The position numbers and the translations under genes are program-made. From Hathewaya histolytica (GTDB taxonomy: Bacteria; Bacillota; Clostridia; Clostridiales; Clostridiaceae), in NCBI RefSeq assembly GCF_901482605.1, contig NZ_LR590481.1, positions 2,666,001-2,730,000 on the forward strand: 64,000 nt of DNA, given 5' to 3'. The notes beneath the pieces are model-generated. The model had not been told where the DNA came from, did no database searches, and saw only the letters and a list, made by a program, of their open reading frames with translations. This document shows, piece after piece, positions 37,119 to 45,731 of this stretch. The stretch's first letter is position 1; the number at the start of each line of letters is the position of its first letter.

Positions 37119-37457
37119 TTATTTTATAAATACTTCAACTGAATTTTCTTCATCTTGTATAATTATTTTTTTATTAAAATATTCAATCTCAAAATTAGCC
37201 ATGCTAGAATGCAACCCAGAATCCCTCATAAAATGAATAGTACATCTATTGTCGACGTTTCCCTTACAAAATCTTATAATTATACTTTTAGTTAACGAAA
37301 ATTGTATTCTTGAATTTATAATGCTTAGTTCATCTATATTGAGATTTAAACATCTATAGTCTAAGTTTACTATTAAGTCTATATCTTTATCATCTTCTCG
37401 TATAGTTCGTATAGGAAAATCACTTATTATATTTAGATTATGATTTTCATAATGCAT
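37119..37457 (-). CDS. Unknown protein following hydF, 112 residues
   Basis: The ATG lies one base beyond the hydF stop, so translation is probably coupled to hydF. The sequence is beta-rich (LIVNLDYRCLNLNIDELSIINSRIQFSL, then FEIEYFNKKIIIQDEENSVEVFIK) with cysteines in DYRCLN, IRFCKGN and NRCTIH. I recognise no family. Position suggests a role linked to hydrogenase maturation or to a clostridial variant of that pathway, but nothing in the sequence proves it. Confidence 0.72.
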   Translation of the reverse strand: MHYENHNLNIISDFPIRTIREDDKDIDLIVNLDYRCLNLNIDELSIINSRIQFSLTKSIIIRFCKGNVDNRCTIHFMRDSGLHSSMANFEIEYFNKKIIIQDEENSVEVFIK

Positions 37458-37458
37458 G

Positions 37459-38658
37459 TTATAACTCCTTTCTAAATATTTTTATTGACCTTTCTAATAC
37501 GTCTGTTAGATATGCTAAAATTATACCATAATTAGTAATCGAAACGTTGTTTTCTTTACAAATTTCCAGTCTTCTTTTCATTATATTTCTAGTAAGCATA
37601 CAAGAACCACAATGAATTACAAGATTATACTTTTGTATATCCTTTTCTTTAAAGTCTTCCCCCATAGAAAATTCATAATTTAAATCAAAACCTAAGTATT
37701 TATTTAAAAGTTTAGGGATCTTAATCCTTCCTATATCTTCATGAGATGTATTATGAGCACAACTCTCCATAATAAGTACTTTAGCCATTCTACTCAATTT
37801 ATTTATTTTATTAACTCCTTCAATAAATTGTTTTAAATCACCTTTTTGTCTTGCCATTAATATTGAGAAACTAGTTAAGTTAATTGTACTCGGCACTATG
37901 CTTGAAACCTTTTTAAAATCCTTAGAATCAGTAATTACCAAGTCCACCTTCTTTAAATCCTGTAAGGCTTCTTTTAATTCCGTGTCCCTAACCACATGGG
38001 ATTTTATCCCATGATCTAATGCATCTCTTATAAGTTGGACCTGTGGAAGAATAAGTCTTCCTTTCGGAGCTTCACTATCTATTGGCACTACCAAGATAGC
38101 TGTACTACCATAAGGTAAAATATCTCCTATTAGGGTTTCTTCTTTTTCTGTACTTTTTAACTTTTGTATTAGAGTTTCTTTTAATTTATCAAATCCTATG
38201 TTGTTTAATGCACTTAAAAACAATGAGTTTCTATTTATATCTTTTAATCTTTCCAATTCATTATTTTGTATCAGATCTACTTTATTGAAAACCTTTATAT
38301 AGGGGATATTCCTTTTGTTTAATATGTTTAAAATTTTATACTCATTTCCATTATCGTAATCTGTGCTATCTATTACATATAGAGCTAAATCAATTTTATC
38401 TAAGACTTTTAAAGTTTTTTCTTCTCGCGCTTCACCTAAATCACTTTTATCCTCAACACCAGCCGTATCAATAAAAACTACTGGTCCTATAGGCAAAAAT
38501 TCCATAGGTTTTGAAACTGGGTCTGTAGTTGTCCCTTTAATAGATGAAACTATAGAAACTTCCTGACCCGTTAAAGCATTAATTATTGACGATTTTCCAC
38601 TATTGGTCTTTCCAAAAATCCCTATATATAATCTATTAGCATTAGGAGTAGTATTCAT
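37459..38658 (-). CDS. hydF: [FeFe]-hydrogenase maturation GTPase HydF
   Basis: HydF is the scaffold that assembles the 2Fe subcluster of the H-cluster before delivery to HydA. The N-terminal GTPase domain has the P-loop GIFGKTNSGKSSIINAL, switch TTTDPVS, G3 block FIDTAGVED and NKVD. The C-terminal cluster-binding motif is visible as SCAHNTSHED and HCGSCMLTRN. The 399-residue length is normal. It starts 22 bases after hydG. HydA itself is not in the window. Confidence 0.96.
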   Translation of the reverse strand: MNTTPNANRLYIGIFGKTNSGKSSIINALTGQEVSIVSSIKGTTTDPVSKPMEFLPIGPVVFIDTAGVEDKSDLGEAREEKTLKVLDKIDLALYVIDSTDYDNGNEYKILNILNKRNIPYIKVFNKVDLIQNNELERLKDINRNSLFLSALNNIGFDKLKETLIQKLKSTEKEETLIGDILPYGSTAILVVPIDSEAPKGRLILPQVQLIRDALDHGIKSHVVRDTELKEALQDLKKVDLVITDSKDFKKVSSIVPSTINLTSFSILMARQKGDLKQFIEGVNKINKLSRMAKVLIMESCAHNTSHEDIGRIKIPKLLNKYLGFDLNYEFSMGEDFKEKDIQKYNLVIHCGSCMLTRNIMKRRLEICKENNVSITNYGIILAYLTDVLERSIKIFRKEL

Positions 38659-38680
38659 GGACTATCCCCTCCTTTTTATT

Positions 38681-40057
38681 TTAAAAATAAATATCTCTAT
38701 CTCCATTTTTTAATCTTTCTATGTTACTTCTTACAGTATTTCTCATTTCTTCTTTAGATAGCTTGTCTATTTCTCTTTCTACAAGTTCTTCGGCCATTTT
38801 ATATAATTCTTCATCACCATAATCTAAAACATACTCCATAAGTGTCATTAATGCATTAGGTGCACAGACATTTTGTATTTCACCTGTTCTTGCAAGGCTC
38901 ATAAATCTATCTCCTGTCCTCCCTTGTCTATAACAAGCTGTGCAATAACTTGGTATATATCCATCCTTAATTAGAGATTTTATAACTTCTAAAGGACTTC
39001 TCTTATCTTCTATTCCAAATTGCTCTACACTTCTTCCCTCTTCCTTTTCTTTGTATCCACCAACCCCTGTGCAAGAACCAGCACTTACTTGAGATACTCC
39101 ATATCTTAAACCTTCTTTTCTAATTTCACTACTTTCTCTTGTAGATAATATTATACCTGTAAATGGTACAGCTATACGAATTATAGCAACTATTTTCTTA
39201 AACTCTTCATCTGTTAATATATGAGGGAACATTTTAAGATCCATACCTTCTGCCTTTTTAAGTCTTGGAACTGATATAGTATGGAATCCTACACCATATT
39301 CCTTTTCCAGATGTTCATTATGAATCATAAGTCCCATAACTTCAAACTTATAATCATAAAGTCCAAATAATACTCCTCCACCTACATCTTCTACACCAGC
39401 TTTCATTGCTCTGTCAAAAGCTGTAGTATGATACTCATAGTTTCCCTTTAAACACTGTGGATGCATCTTTTCATAAGTAGGTTTATGATAAGTTTCTTGA
39501 AATAATATATATGTTCCTATATCTTTATCCTTAAGTTTCTTATAATTTTCTTCTGTAGTGGCAGCAATATTTACATTAATTCTTCTGATACTACCGTTAT
39601 CTTTATGAGTTTCATAAATTGTATCTATACAATTTAATATGTAATCTATATCACAATTTACAGGATCTTCACCTGCTTCTAATGCAAGTCTCTTATGCCC
39701 CATTTTTTCTAAGAGTTTTACCTCTTCCTTTATTTCTTCTAAGCTTAGTTTTCTCCTATTAAACTTATTACATCTTTTATAACCACAATAAATACAATTA
39801 TTCACACAAAAATCACTTACATATAGTGGTGCAAATAAAACAACCCTATTTCCATATATAGACTTTTTAATATTATCTGCAATTGAAAATATCTCTTTTA
39901 ATTGTTCATTATCCTCTGTCTGAAGAAGTATGGCTATGTCCTCATGACTTAATCCCTTAACTTTTCTTGCTTTCTCTAAAACTCTTTCAATATCTTCGTA
40001 AGTAGCTCCCTTTGCATTTTCTAATAAATTGTTTATATACTCTTCATTTATAAACAC
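38681..40057 (-). CDS. hydG: [FeFe]-hydrogenase maturation radical SAM tyrosine lyase HydG
   Basis: HydG cleaves tyrosine to give CO and cyanide for the H-cluster. The radical SAM motif is CVNNCIYCGYKRC (near residue 88), and the C-terminal auxiliary cluster motif is CTACYRQGRTGDRFMSLAR. The 458-residue length is as expected. The start directly abuts the hydE stop, suggesting coupled expression. Assignment is firm. Confidence 0.97.
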   Translation of the reverse strand: MFINEEYINNLLENAKGATYEDIERVLEKARKVKGLSHEDIAILLQTEDNEQLKEIFSIADNIKKSIYGNRVVLFAPLYVSDFCVNNCIYCGYKRCNKFNRRKLSLEEIKEEVKLLEKMGHKRLALEAGEDPVNCDIDYILNCIDTIYETHKDNGSIRRINVNIAATTEENYKKLKDKDIGTYILFQETYHKPTYEKMHPQCLKGNYEYHTTAFDRAMKAGVEDVGGGVLFGLYDYKFEVMGLMIHNEHLEKEYGVGFHTISVPRLKKAEGMDLKMFPHILTDEEFKKIVAIIRIAVPFTGIILSTRESSEIRKEGLRYGVSQVSAGSCTGVGGYKEKEEGRSVEQFGIEDKRSPLEVIKSLIKDGYIPSYCTACYRQGRTGDRFMSLARTGEIQNVCAPNALMTLMEYVLDYGDEELYKMAEELVEREIDKLSKEEMRNTVRSNIERLKNGDRDIYF

Positions 40058-41125
40058 TTATATACGCCTCCAATTTATATTGTCTCCTCTTGACATGTCT
40101 ACATTAAAACCTGCAGAATTTATCCTGTGTTCTATACATCTTCTACACTCAGCAGCTTCATCCCCTGTACACACTTTTCCATCATATAGTGAATATTTTT
40201 TTCTAACTGAAATAGGTGATAAATTTGGCATAACTACATTTGCTCCAGCTTTAAGTCCTTTTTCTCTTCCTAATGGATCTAAAGTTCCAAGTGCTGTAGT
40301 AGCTGGAAGGAGTACTTCTGGAAGAAACAATCGGGTTAAAGCAAGCATGGTAACCGTATCCTTAACTGTCCCTCCCTTCTCTCTACCTAGCTTAGTATCC
40401 TTATGTGGAATAAATGGTCCTATGCCAACCATATGTGGTTCTAATTCTTTTAAAAATATAAAGTCCTCTGCTAAATCTTCTGAGGTTTGTCCAGGTAATC
40501 CAACCATAAATCCAGCTCCAACCTGATACCCTATTTTTTTTAAATCATAAAGACATTTTCTTCTATTATCAAAACTCATGTTACTATGAAGTTTATTGTA
40601 TAACCTCCTTGAGGCCATCTCATGCCTTAAAAGATATCTATCAGCTCCACACTTATAAAACGCTGAATAATCCTCATAACTTCTCTCTCCTATGGATAAA
40701 GTTATAGCAACTTCAGGATATTTAATTTTAATTGCTGTTATAATTTCCTCAACCCTACTTCTTGTATAATAGGGATCTTCCCCTCCTTGAAGCACAAAGG
40801 TTCTATAACCAAGATTGTATCCCAATTGAATGCACTCTAATATTTCATCTAATTTAAGACGATATCTCTCTATCTTAGTATTTAAAGAACTTATTCCACA
40901 ATAAGAGCAAGTCCCTGTACAATAATTTGTAAACTCTAGAAGTCCTCTCATAAATACCTTGTGTCCGTAAAACTTCACTCTAGTTTCATGGGCTCTTCTT
41001 TTTAATAGTTCCTTATTTTCATCATTCATATTATCTAGAAGATAAATTATCTCTTCTTGCTTTAAATAATTACTTCTATAAAGCTTTTCAATTAATTCAA
41101 AAACAATAGCATAGTTTTTTTTCAT
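40058..41125 (-). CDS. hydE: [FeFe]-hydrogenase maturation radical SAM protein HydE
   Basis: HydE is a radical SAM enzyme that helps form the bridging dithiolate part of the H-cluster. Its motif is CTGTCSYCGI, followed by YRTFVLQGGEDPYYTR. The C-terminal Cys pair in CRRCIEHR suggests the auxiliary-cluster version. I chose the ATG at 41125 (355 residues), ten bases after AAGGAAG; a frame open to 41182 would add 19 residues without a good ribosome site. It is the first gene of hydE-hydG-hydF-orf-orf. Confidence 0.95.
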   Translation of the reverse strand: MKKNYAIVFELIEKLYRSNYLKQEEIIYLLDNMNDENKELLKRRAHETRVKFYGHKVFMRGLLEFTNYCTGTCSYCGISSLNTKIERYRLKLDEILECIQLGYNLGYRTFVLQGGEDPYYTRSRVEEIITAIKIKYPEVAITLSIGERSYEDYSAFYKCGADRYLLRHEMASRRLYNKLHSNMSFDNRRKCLYDLKKIGYQVGAGFMVGLPGQTSEDLAEDFIFLKELEPHMVGIGPFIPHKDTKLGREKGGTVKDTVTMLALTRLFLPEVLLPATTALGTLDPLGREKGLKAGANVVMPNLSPISVRKKYSLYDGKVCTGDEAAECRRCIEHRINSAGFNVDMSRGDNINWRRI

Positions 41126-41402
41126 AAAATTATCTTCCTTTAAAATATAATAATAAATTCCTATCTCGTTAGAATAGTGCATATTTTATAATAGTGGTTA
41201 TGATCTACTAAAACTCTAATACTAACAATTGCAAGACTAATCAATAAATTATCAATATTATAAATTTATTATATCATATTTAATAGATAATACGATGTCC
41301 ATATGTATTTTGAATAATGAGTACTGAACCAACATGAACTATCATGAATTACCTAAATTTTCATGATATAATTAATTTATCAAATATAGTTGGGAGGATA
41401 TC

Positions 41403-42383
41403 ATGATATTTGTAAATCACAATAACACAAATCCTTATTTTAATCATGCTGCTGAGCAATACATACTAGAAAATTTCGAAGATGAGTGTTTTATGTTATG
41501 GCGAAATGAACCTTGTATACTAATTGGAAAAAACCAAAACACCTTAGCAGAGGTTAATATGGATTATATTAAAGAGAAAAACATAAAGGTTGTTAGAAGA
41601 CTTACAGGCGGGGGTGCTGTATTTAATGATTTGGGAAATATAAACTTTACCTTTATAGCTAAAAATACAGAAGATGTTTCATCTAATTTTAGAAAATTTA
41701 CAGCACCTTTATTAAAAGCATTACAAAGTTTAGAAGTAAATGCAGAATTTTCAGGAAGAAATGATTTAACTATTGGGGGAAAAAAGTTCTCTGGAAATGC
41801 TCAATACTACCATAAAGATAAAGTTCTACATCATGGTACTCTATTATTCTCAAGTTCTATGACAGACTTATCTAAAGCTTTGAAAGTAAACCCTTTAAAG
41901 CTTAAAGATAAAGGGGTTAAGTCCGTAGTATCAAGGGTTGCAAATATAAGTGAACATTTAAAAGAAGATATGACAGTCCTTGAGTTTAAAAATTACGTTG
42001 TAGATTTTGTAATGAATATTTATTGTGAAAAGGAACTTTATGAATTCACAAAAGAAGACCTAAGAAAAATAGATAAGATAATAGAAGAAAGATTTAATAG
42101 CTGGGACTGGAATTTTGGAAATTCTCCTAAATATACTTATAGTAAACAAAAAAGATTTAAAGGTGGAACTATACAATTAAATTTTGATGTTTCTCATGGT
42201 CGCATTAAGGAATTAAAGTTCTATGGTGATTTTTTCTTTACAAAAGATATAAAAGAACTAGAAGATAAATTTATAGGACTAAAACATGAAGAGGAAGAAA
42301 TTAAAAACTTTTTAGAAAAATCCTCTATAGAAGATTATATAAAAGCAGTAGAATTTCAGGATATTTTAGAATTAATGTTTTAA
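41403..42383 (+). CDS. lplA: Lipoate-protein ligase
   Basis: LplA attaches scavenged lipoate to carrier domains using ATP. The 326-residue protein has the lipoyl-AMP site blocks RRLTGGGAVFNDLGNINFTFI and NDLTIGGKKFSGNAQYY (catalytic Lys in GGKKFSG), and a C-terminal accessory domain (SWDWNFGNSPKY). GGGAGG lies upstream, and TATAAT at 41367-41372 is a possible -10. It is followed by lipA at 80 bases. Confidence 0.93.
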   Translation: MIFVNHNNTNPYFNHAAEQYILENFEDECFMLWRNEPCILIGKNQNTLAEVNMDYIKEKNIKVVRRLTGGGAVFNDLGNINFTFIAKNTEDVSSNFRKFTAPLLKALQSLEVNAEFSGRNDLTIGGKKFSGNAQYYHKDKVLHHGTLLFSSSMTDLSKALKVNPLKLKDKGVKSVVSRVANISEHLKEDMTVLEFKNYVVDFVMNIYCEKELYEFTKEDLRKIDKIIEERFNSWDWNFGNSPKYTYSKQKRFKGGTIQLNFDVSHGRIKELKFYGDFFFTKDIKELEDKFIGLKHEEEEIKNFLEKSSIEDYIKAVEFQDILELMF

Positions 42384-42463
42384 TTTAATCATATTATTAT
42401 AAGTTTTAATATAAAGTTTAAAAGCTTGATACATAAATTTAATAACATAAGGAGATGGGGATT

Positions 42464-43330
42464 ATGCATATGAAAAAACCTGAATGGTTAAAAGTAAAAG
42501 TTGATTTAGGCACTAATTTAAGACAAGTTAAGGCACTTACTAATACCTTAAGTTTAAATACTGTATGCCAAGAGGCAAATTGTCCAAATAGGATGGAATG
42601 TTATAATAGAAGAACAGCTACTTTTATGATATTAGGTAGTATTTGCACTAGAAACTGTAGATTCTGTAATGTTACCCCTGGAACACCTCAGTGTGTAGAC
42701 CCAGAAGAACCAAAACACTTAGCAGAAGCTGTTAAGGAACTTGGACTAAAACATGCAGTTGTAACTTCAGTAACTCGTGATGATCTTCCAGATGGTGGTG
42801 CAAGTCATTTTGCAAAAGTTATAAAAGAAATAAGAAAATTAACTCCAAATACTACAGTAGAAGTACTTATTCCCGACTTGAAGGGTAACTGGGAAGCTCT
42901 AAAAATTATAGTAGATGCTAAACCTGAAATATTAAATCATAATGTAGAAACTGTACCGAGCTTATACAAAACTGTTCGCCCACAAGCCATATATAACCGT
43001 TCTTTAGAACTTTTGGAGAAAGTTAAGGAAATAGATAATAAAATACTTACTAAATCAGGATTTATGCTAGGACTTGGTGAGACAGAAGAACAAATAATAG
43101 ATCTTTTAAAAGATTTAACAAATATAGACTGTGACATTGTAACTATTGGTCAATATCTAAGACCTTCTAAAGAACACCTCGAAGTTATAGAATATGTTCA
43201 CCCTGATACCTTCGATAGATATAGAGATATCGGAATGGACATGGGCTTTAAATATATAGCTTCTTCACCTTTAGTTAGAAGCTCTTATAATGCATCTAAA
43301 GTATTAGAACAAGAAGGAATGTTAAGATAA
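42464..43330 (+). CDS. lipA: Lipoyl synthase
   Basis: LipA inserts two sulfurs into octanoyl groups on carrier proteins. It has the LipA-specific cluster [12 protein letters not shown] and the radical SAM motif [10 protein letters not shown], and ends with the RSSYNA block. I chose the ATG at 42464 (288 residues), nine bases after AAGGAG; the ATG at 42455 overlaps the ribosome site. With lplA it gives both scavenging and a late step of synthesis; an octanoyltransferase is not seen here. The target complexes are not in the window. Confidence 0.96.
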   Translation: MHMKKPEWLKVKVDLGTNLRQVKALTNTLSLNTVCQEANCPNRMECYNRRTATFMILGSICTRNCRFCNVTPGTPQCVDPEEPKHLAEAVKELGLKHAVVTSVTRDDLPDGGASHFAKVIKEIRKLTPNTTVEVLIPDLKGNWEALKIIVDAKPEILNHNVETVPSLYKTVRPQAIYNRSLELLEKVKEIDNKILTKSGFMLGLGETEEQIIDLLKDLTNIDCDIVTIGQYLRPSKEHLEVIEYVHPDTFDRYRDIGMDMGFKYIASSPLVRSSYNASKVLEQEGMLR

Positions 43331-43337
43331 TATTTAT

Positions 43338-43370
43338 AAGCACCCTGCACATAATAATTGCAAGGTGCTT
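43338..43370 (+). terminator. Terminator after lipA
   Basis: AAGCACCCTGC and TGCAAGGTGCTT pair with a small bulge, followed by ATTTTATAAT. Confidence 0.75.
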
Positions 43371-43459
43371 ATTTTATAATCAAGTATTTCTCATATTCAT
43401 GATGAATACTTATAAAAACTATAGAATATATACTTATAATATTAATAGGAGTGATTATT

Positions 43460-44014
43460 TTGAGAGCTTTCTTTGCTATAGAATTTAATAATAACATTAA
43501 GAATTATTTAGAATCTGTTCAAAACGACTTAAATAAATATTGTATTAAAGGAAATTTTTCAAGAAAAGATAATTTACACTTAACATTGAAATTCATAGGA
43601 GAAGTAGATTCAGATAAATTAAATACGCTAAAAGAGGTTTTAAATAATGTAGCTTTAACAAACTCCCCATTTACCCTTTATTTAGATAGCATAGGTAAAT
43701 TTAATAAAGGAAATAAATCAATTATTTGGTCTGGTATTAAAAAAGAGGACAATAGTTTACTACATCTTTACAATTCCATAGAAGGTGCCCTTTCTAAAGA
43801 AGGTTTTAAAAAGGAATCTAGAAACTACAGTCCACACATAACTCTATGTAGAGAAGCTATAATAAATAAGGGTTATATTAAAGAGGTGGATAACTTAATA
43901 ATAGAAAAACTACCTATAGAAATTAAAAAGATTTCTCTTATGGAAAGTACCAGAATAAACGGAAAGTTAACCTATATTCCAATTCACTTAAAGGATTTAA
44001 CTTGGAATTACTAA
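43460..44014 (+). CDS. thpR: RNA 2',3'-cyclic phosphodiesterase (2H phosphoesterase)
   Basis: This 184-residue protein has both HxTx motifs of the 2H family, HLTLKFIG and HITLCR, and the typical opening MRAFFAIEF. The TTG at 43460 is eight bases after AGGAG and gives this opening, so I prefer it to the GTG at 43451, which overlaps the ribosome site. The family hydrolyses 2',3'-cyclic phosphates in vitro; the cellular role is unclear. It is a single-gene unit. Confidence 0.92.
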   Translation: MRAFFAIEFNNNIKNYLESVQNDLNKYCIKGNFSRKDNLHLTLKFIGEVDSDKLNTLKEVLNNVALTNSPFTLYLDSIGKFNKGNKSIIWSGIKKEDNSLLHLYNSIEGALSKEGFKKESRNYSPHITLCREAIINKGYIKEVDNLIIEKLPIEIKKISLMESTRINGKLTYIPIHLKDLTWNY

Positions 44015-44037
44015 TTTCTATTATTATTTAAATCTAT

Positions 44038-44706
44038 CTAATATAGAACTTCTTCTATTTTCTCTAAATCTTTTATGATTATAACATTCTTTTCAAAATC
44101 AATTAGGCCTTCTTCTTTCATTTTTATAAGTTCTCTTGATAGAGAAGGTCTTGTAACACCAAAGTGTTCAGCCATTTCATTTCTTTTTTGCTTTAAAGTA
44201 ATTTTAAAATTTTCTTGACTCTTATACTGATCTAAAATAAAATCTGCTAACTTTTCTCTTATAGTTCCATAAGACACCTCTTTTAATTTTTTATTTAACA
44301 TTAAGATTTTATTCGAAAGTAAAGTCATAAATCTAGTTAAAAATCCTTCACTTAAACTACAAAGCTTTAAGATATCTTCTTTCGGAATAAACATAACTTT
44401 AGAACTTGTAAATGATATAATATTAGATGGATAATGTTTTAAATTAGAAAAAATAATAACTTCACCAAAAATACCACCTATACCTATCCTATTTACAGAT
44501 ATAACTTTTCCTGATGGATAACCTTTTTGAACTTCTATAGTTCCGTCTAATATAATTCCTATACCTCGAATATCATCACCTTCTAAAGCTATAATCTCTC
44601 CCTTTGAAAAGTGACTTATTTTATAATTTATTTTACTTATCATATTATCTATAACATCTTCATTAAATCCTTTAAACAAAATACTCTTTGATAGTATCTT
44701 AAGCAC
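44038..44706 (-). CDS. hcpR: Crp/Fnr family regulator, probable HcpR
   Basis: This 222-residue protein has a cyclic-nucleotide-binding-type beta-roll (HFSKGEIIALEGDDIRGIGIILDGTIEV) and a C-terminal HTH (RNEMAEHFGVTRPSLSRELIKMKEEGLIDFE). It is divergent from a ferredoxin gene that shares an intergenic GTAAC-N4-GTTAC operator with hcp. HcpR proteins of this type sense nitric oxide or related stress and activate hcp (established for the family). The ATG has GGAGG upstream. The identity is inferred from context. Confidence 0.85.
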   Translation of the reverse strand: MLKILSKSILFKGFNEDVIDNMISKINYKISHFSKGEIIALEGDDIRGIGIILDGTIEVQKGYPSGKVISVNRIGIGGIFGEVIIFSNLKHYPSNIISFTSSKVMFIPKEDILKLCSLSEGFLTRFMTLLSNKILMLNKKLKEVSYGTIREKLADFILDQYKSQENFKITLKQKRNEMAEHFGVTRPSLSRELIKMKEEGLIDFEKNVIIIKDLEKIEEVLY

Positions 44707-44747
44707 AATTAACCTCCTAACTTTAGTTATTTAATTTATTTTCCCAC

Positions 44748-44761
44748 GTAACATAAGTTAC
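44748..44761. promoter_or_regulatory. HcpR-like operator in the hcpR/ferredoxin divergon
   Basis: GTAAC-ATAA-GTTAC, identical to the site at 33115-33128. On the plus strand TATAAT at 44784-44789 puts it near -41.5 for the ferredoxin gene, as expected for activation. Confidence 0.75.
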
Positions 44762-44888
44762 ATACTTATTTATTAATTAATTTTATAATAATATTATAAA
44801 TAGATTTATTATTGTGTTTATATGATAATTTATTATAATTATCTCATAAAAAAAATTTCTTTACTACAATTATAGGGGGTTAGCATAA

Positions 44889-45665
44889 ATGTTAAGAAAA
44901 ATAGTGAATATAGATGAAGAGAAATGTAATGGGTGTGGGCTTTGTGTAACTGCTTGTCATGAAGGCGCTATTGAACTTATAGATGGAAAAGCAAAATTAA
45001 TAAGTGATGAATATTGTGATGGCTTAGGAGATTGCCTTCCTGAATGCCCTAATGGTGCAATTAAGATTATTGAAAGAGAAGCTAAAGAATATAATGAAGA
45101 ATTAGTTCAAAGTAAAATAAATGAAAGAAAAGAAAAGGAAATTAAAATGCAAAAAGATAAACCTACTAAAGATGAACCCAAAATGCCTTGTGGATGCCCT
45201 GGAACTATGGCAAAAACTATAGAAAGAAAACCTAAAAAAATTAATATGATTAAACCTATAAACAATATTAAAGAAGATACCTTTGAAATAAATTCTGAAT
45301 TAAGGCAATGGCCAGTCCAGTTAAAACTAATTAATACTAGGGCCCCATACCTTGAAAATGCTGATTTATTAGTAGCTGCTGATTGTACAGCTTATGCATA
45401 TGCTAATATCCATAAAGATTTTATAAAAGATAGAATTACATTAATAGGTTGTCCTAAGCTTGATGATAATGAATATTATAAAGAAAAATTAGCTGAAATT
45501 TTAACTAATAATAATATTAAAAGTATAAAGGTTCTAAGAATGTCTGTACCGTGTTGTGGTGGAATTGTAGAAGCAGTAAAAGGTGCTATGCTTATATCTT
45601 CCACTATAGTTCCCTATAGTGAAGTAATTATAGATACAGATGGAACAATTATTTCTAATAAGTAA
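44889..45665 (+). CDS. 4Fe-4S ferredoxin-type protein of the hcp regulon
   Basis: The 258-residue protein has two ferredoxin motifs, CNGCGLCVTACHEGAI and CDGLGDCLPECPNGAI (about residues 13-58), a polar linker, then PCGCPG and a C-terminal domain with ADCTAYAYANIHKD and SVPCCGGIVEAVKG. This architecture fits the ferredoxin-like (FrdX-type) partner often controlled by HcpR. It may deliver electrons to Hcp (inference). AGGGGG lies upstream. A terminator follows. Confidence 0.85.
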   Translation: MLRKIVNIDEEKCNGCGLCVTACHEGAIELIDGKAKLISDEYCDGLGDCLPECPNGAIKIIEREAKEYNEELVQSKINERKEKEIKMQKDKPTKDEPKMPCGCPGTMAKTIERKPKKINMIKPINNIKEDTFEINSELRQWPVQLKLINTRAPYLENADLLVAADCTAYAYANIHKDFIKDRITLIGCPKLDDNEYYKEKLAEILTNNNIKSIKVLRMSVPCCGGIVEAVKGAMLISSTIVPYSEVIIDTDGTIISNK

Positions 45666-45675
45666 AACTCATTAG

Positions 45676-45717
45676 AAAAAGGACTATTTCAAAATTTTAT
45701 TCTGAAACAGTCCTTTT
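45676..45717. terminator. Convergent terminator, ferredoxin and adhesin genes
   Basis: AAAAGGACT(A)TTTCA and TGAAA(C)AGTCCTTTT pair with one mismatch, with T-rich runs on both strands. Confidence 0.8.
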
Positions 45718-45731
45718 TTATTTATTTTATT

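Noticed and set aside
41300-41372. Repeated TCATGA motifs upstream of lplA as an operator
   Set aside because: Spacing is irregular and such strings are common in this AT-rich DNA.
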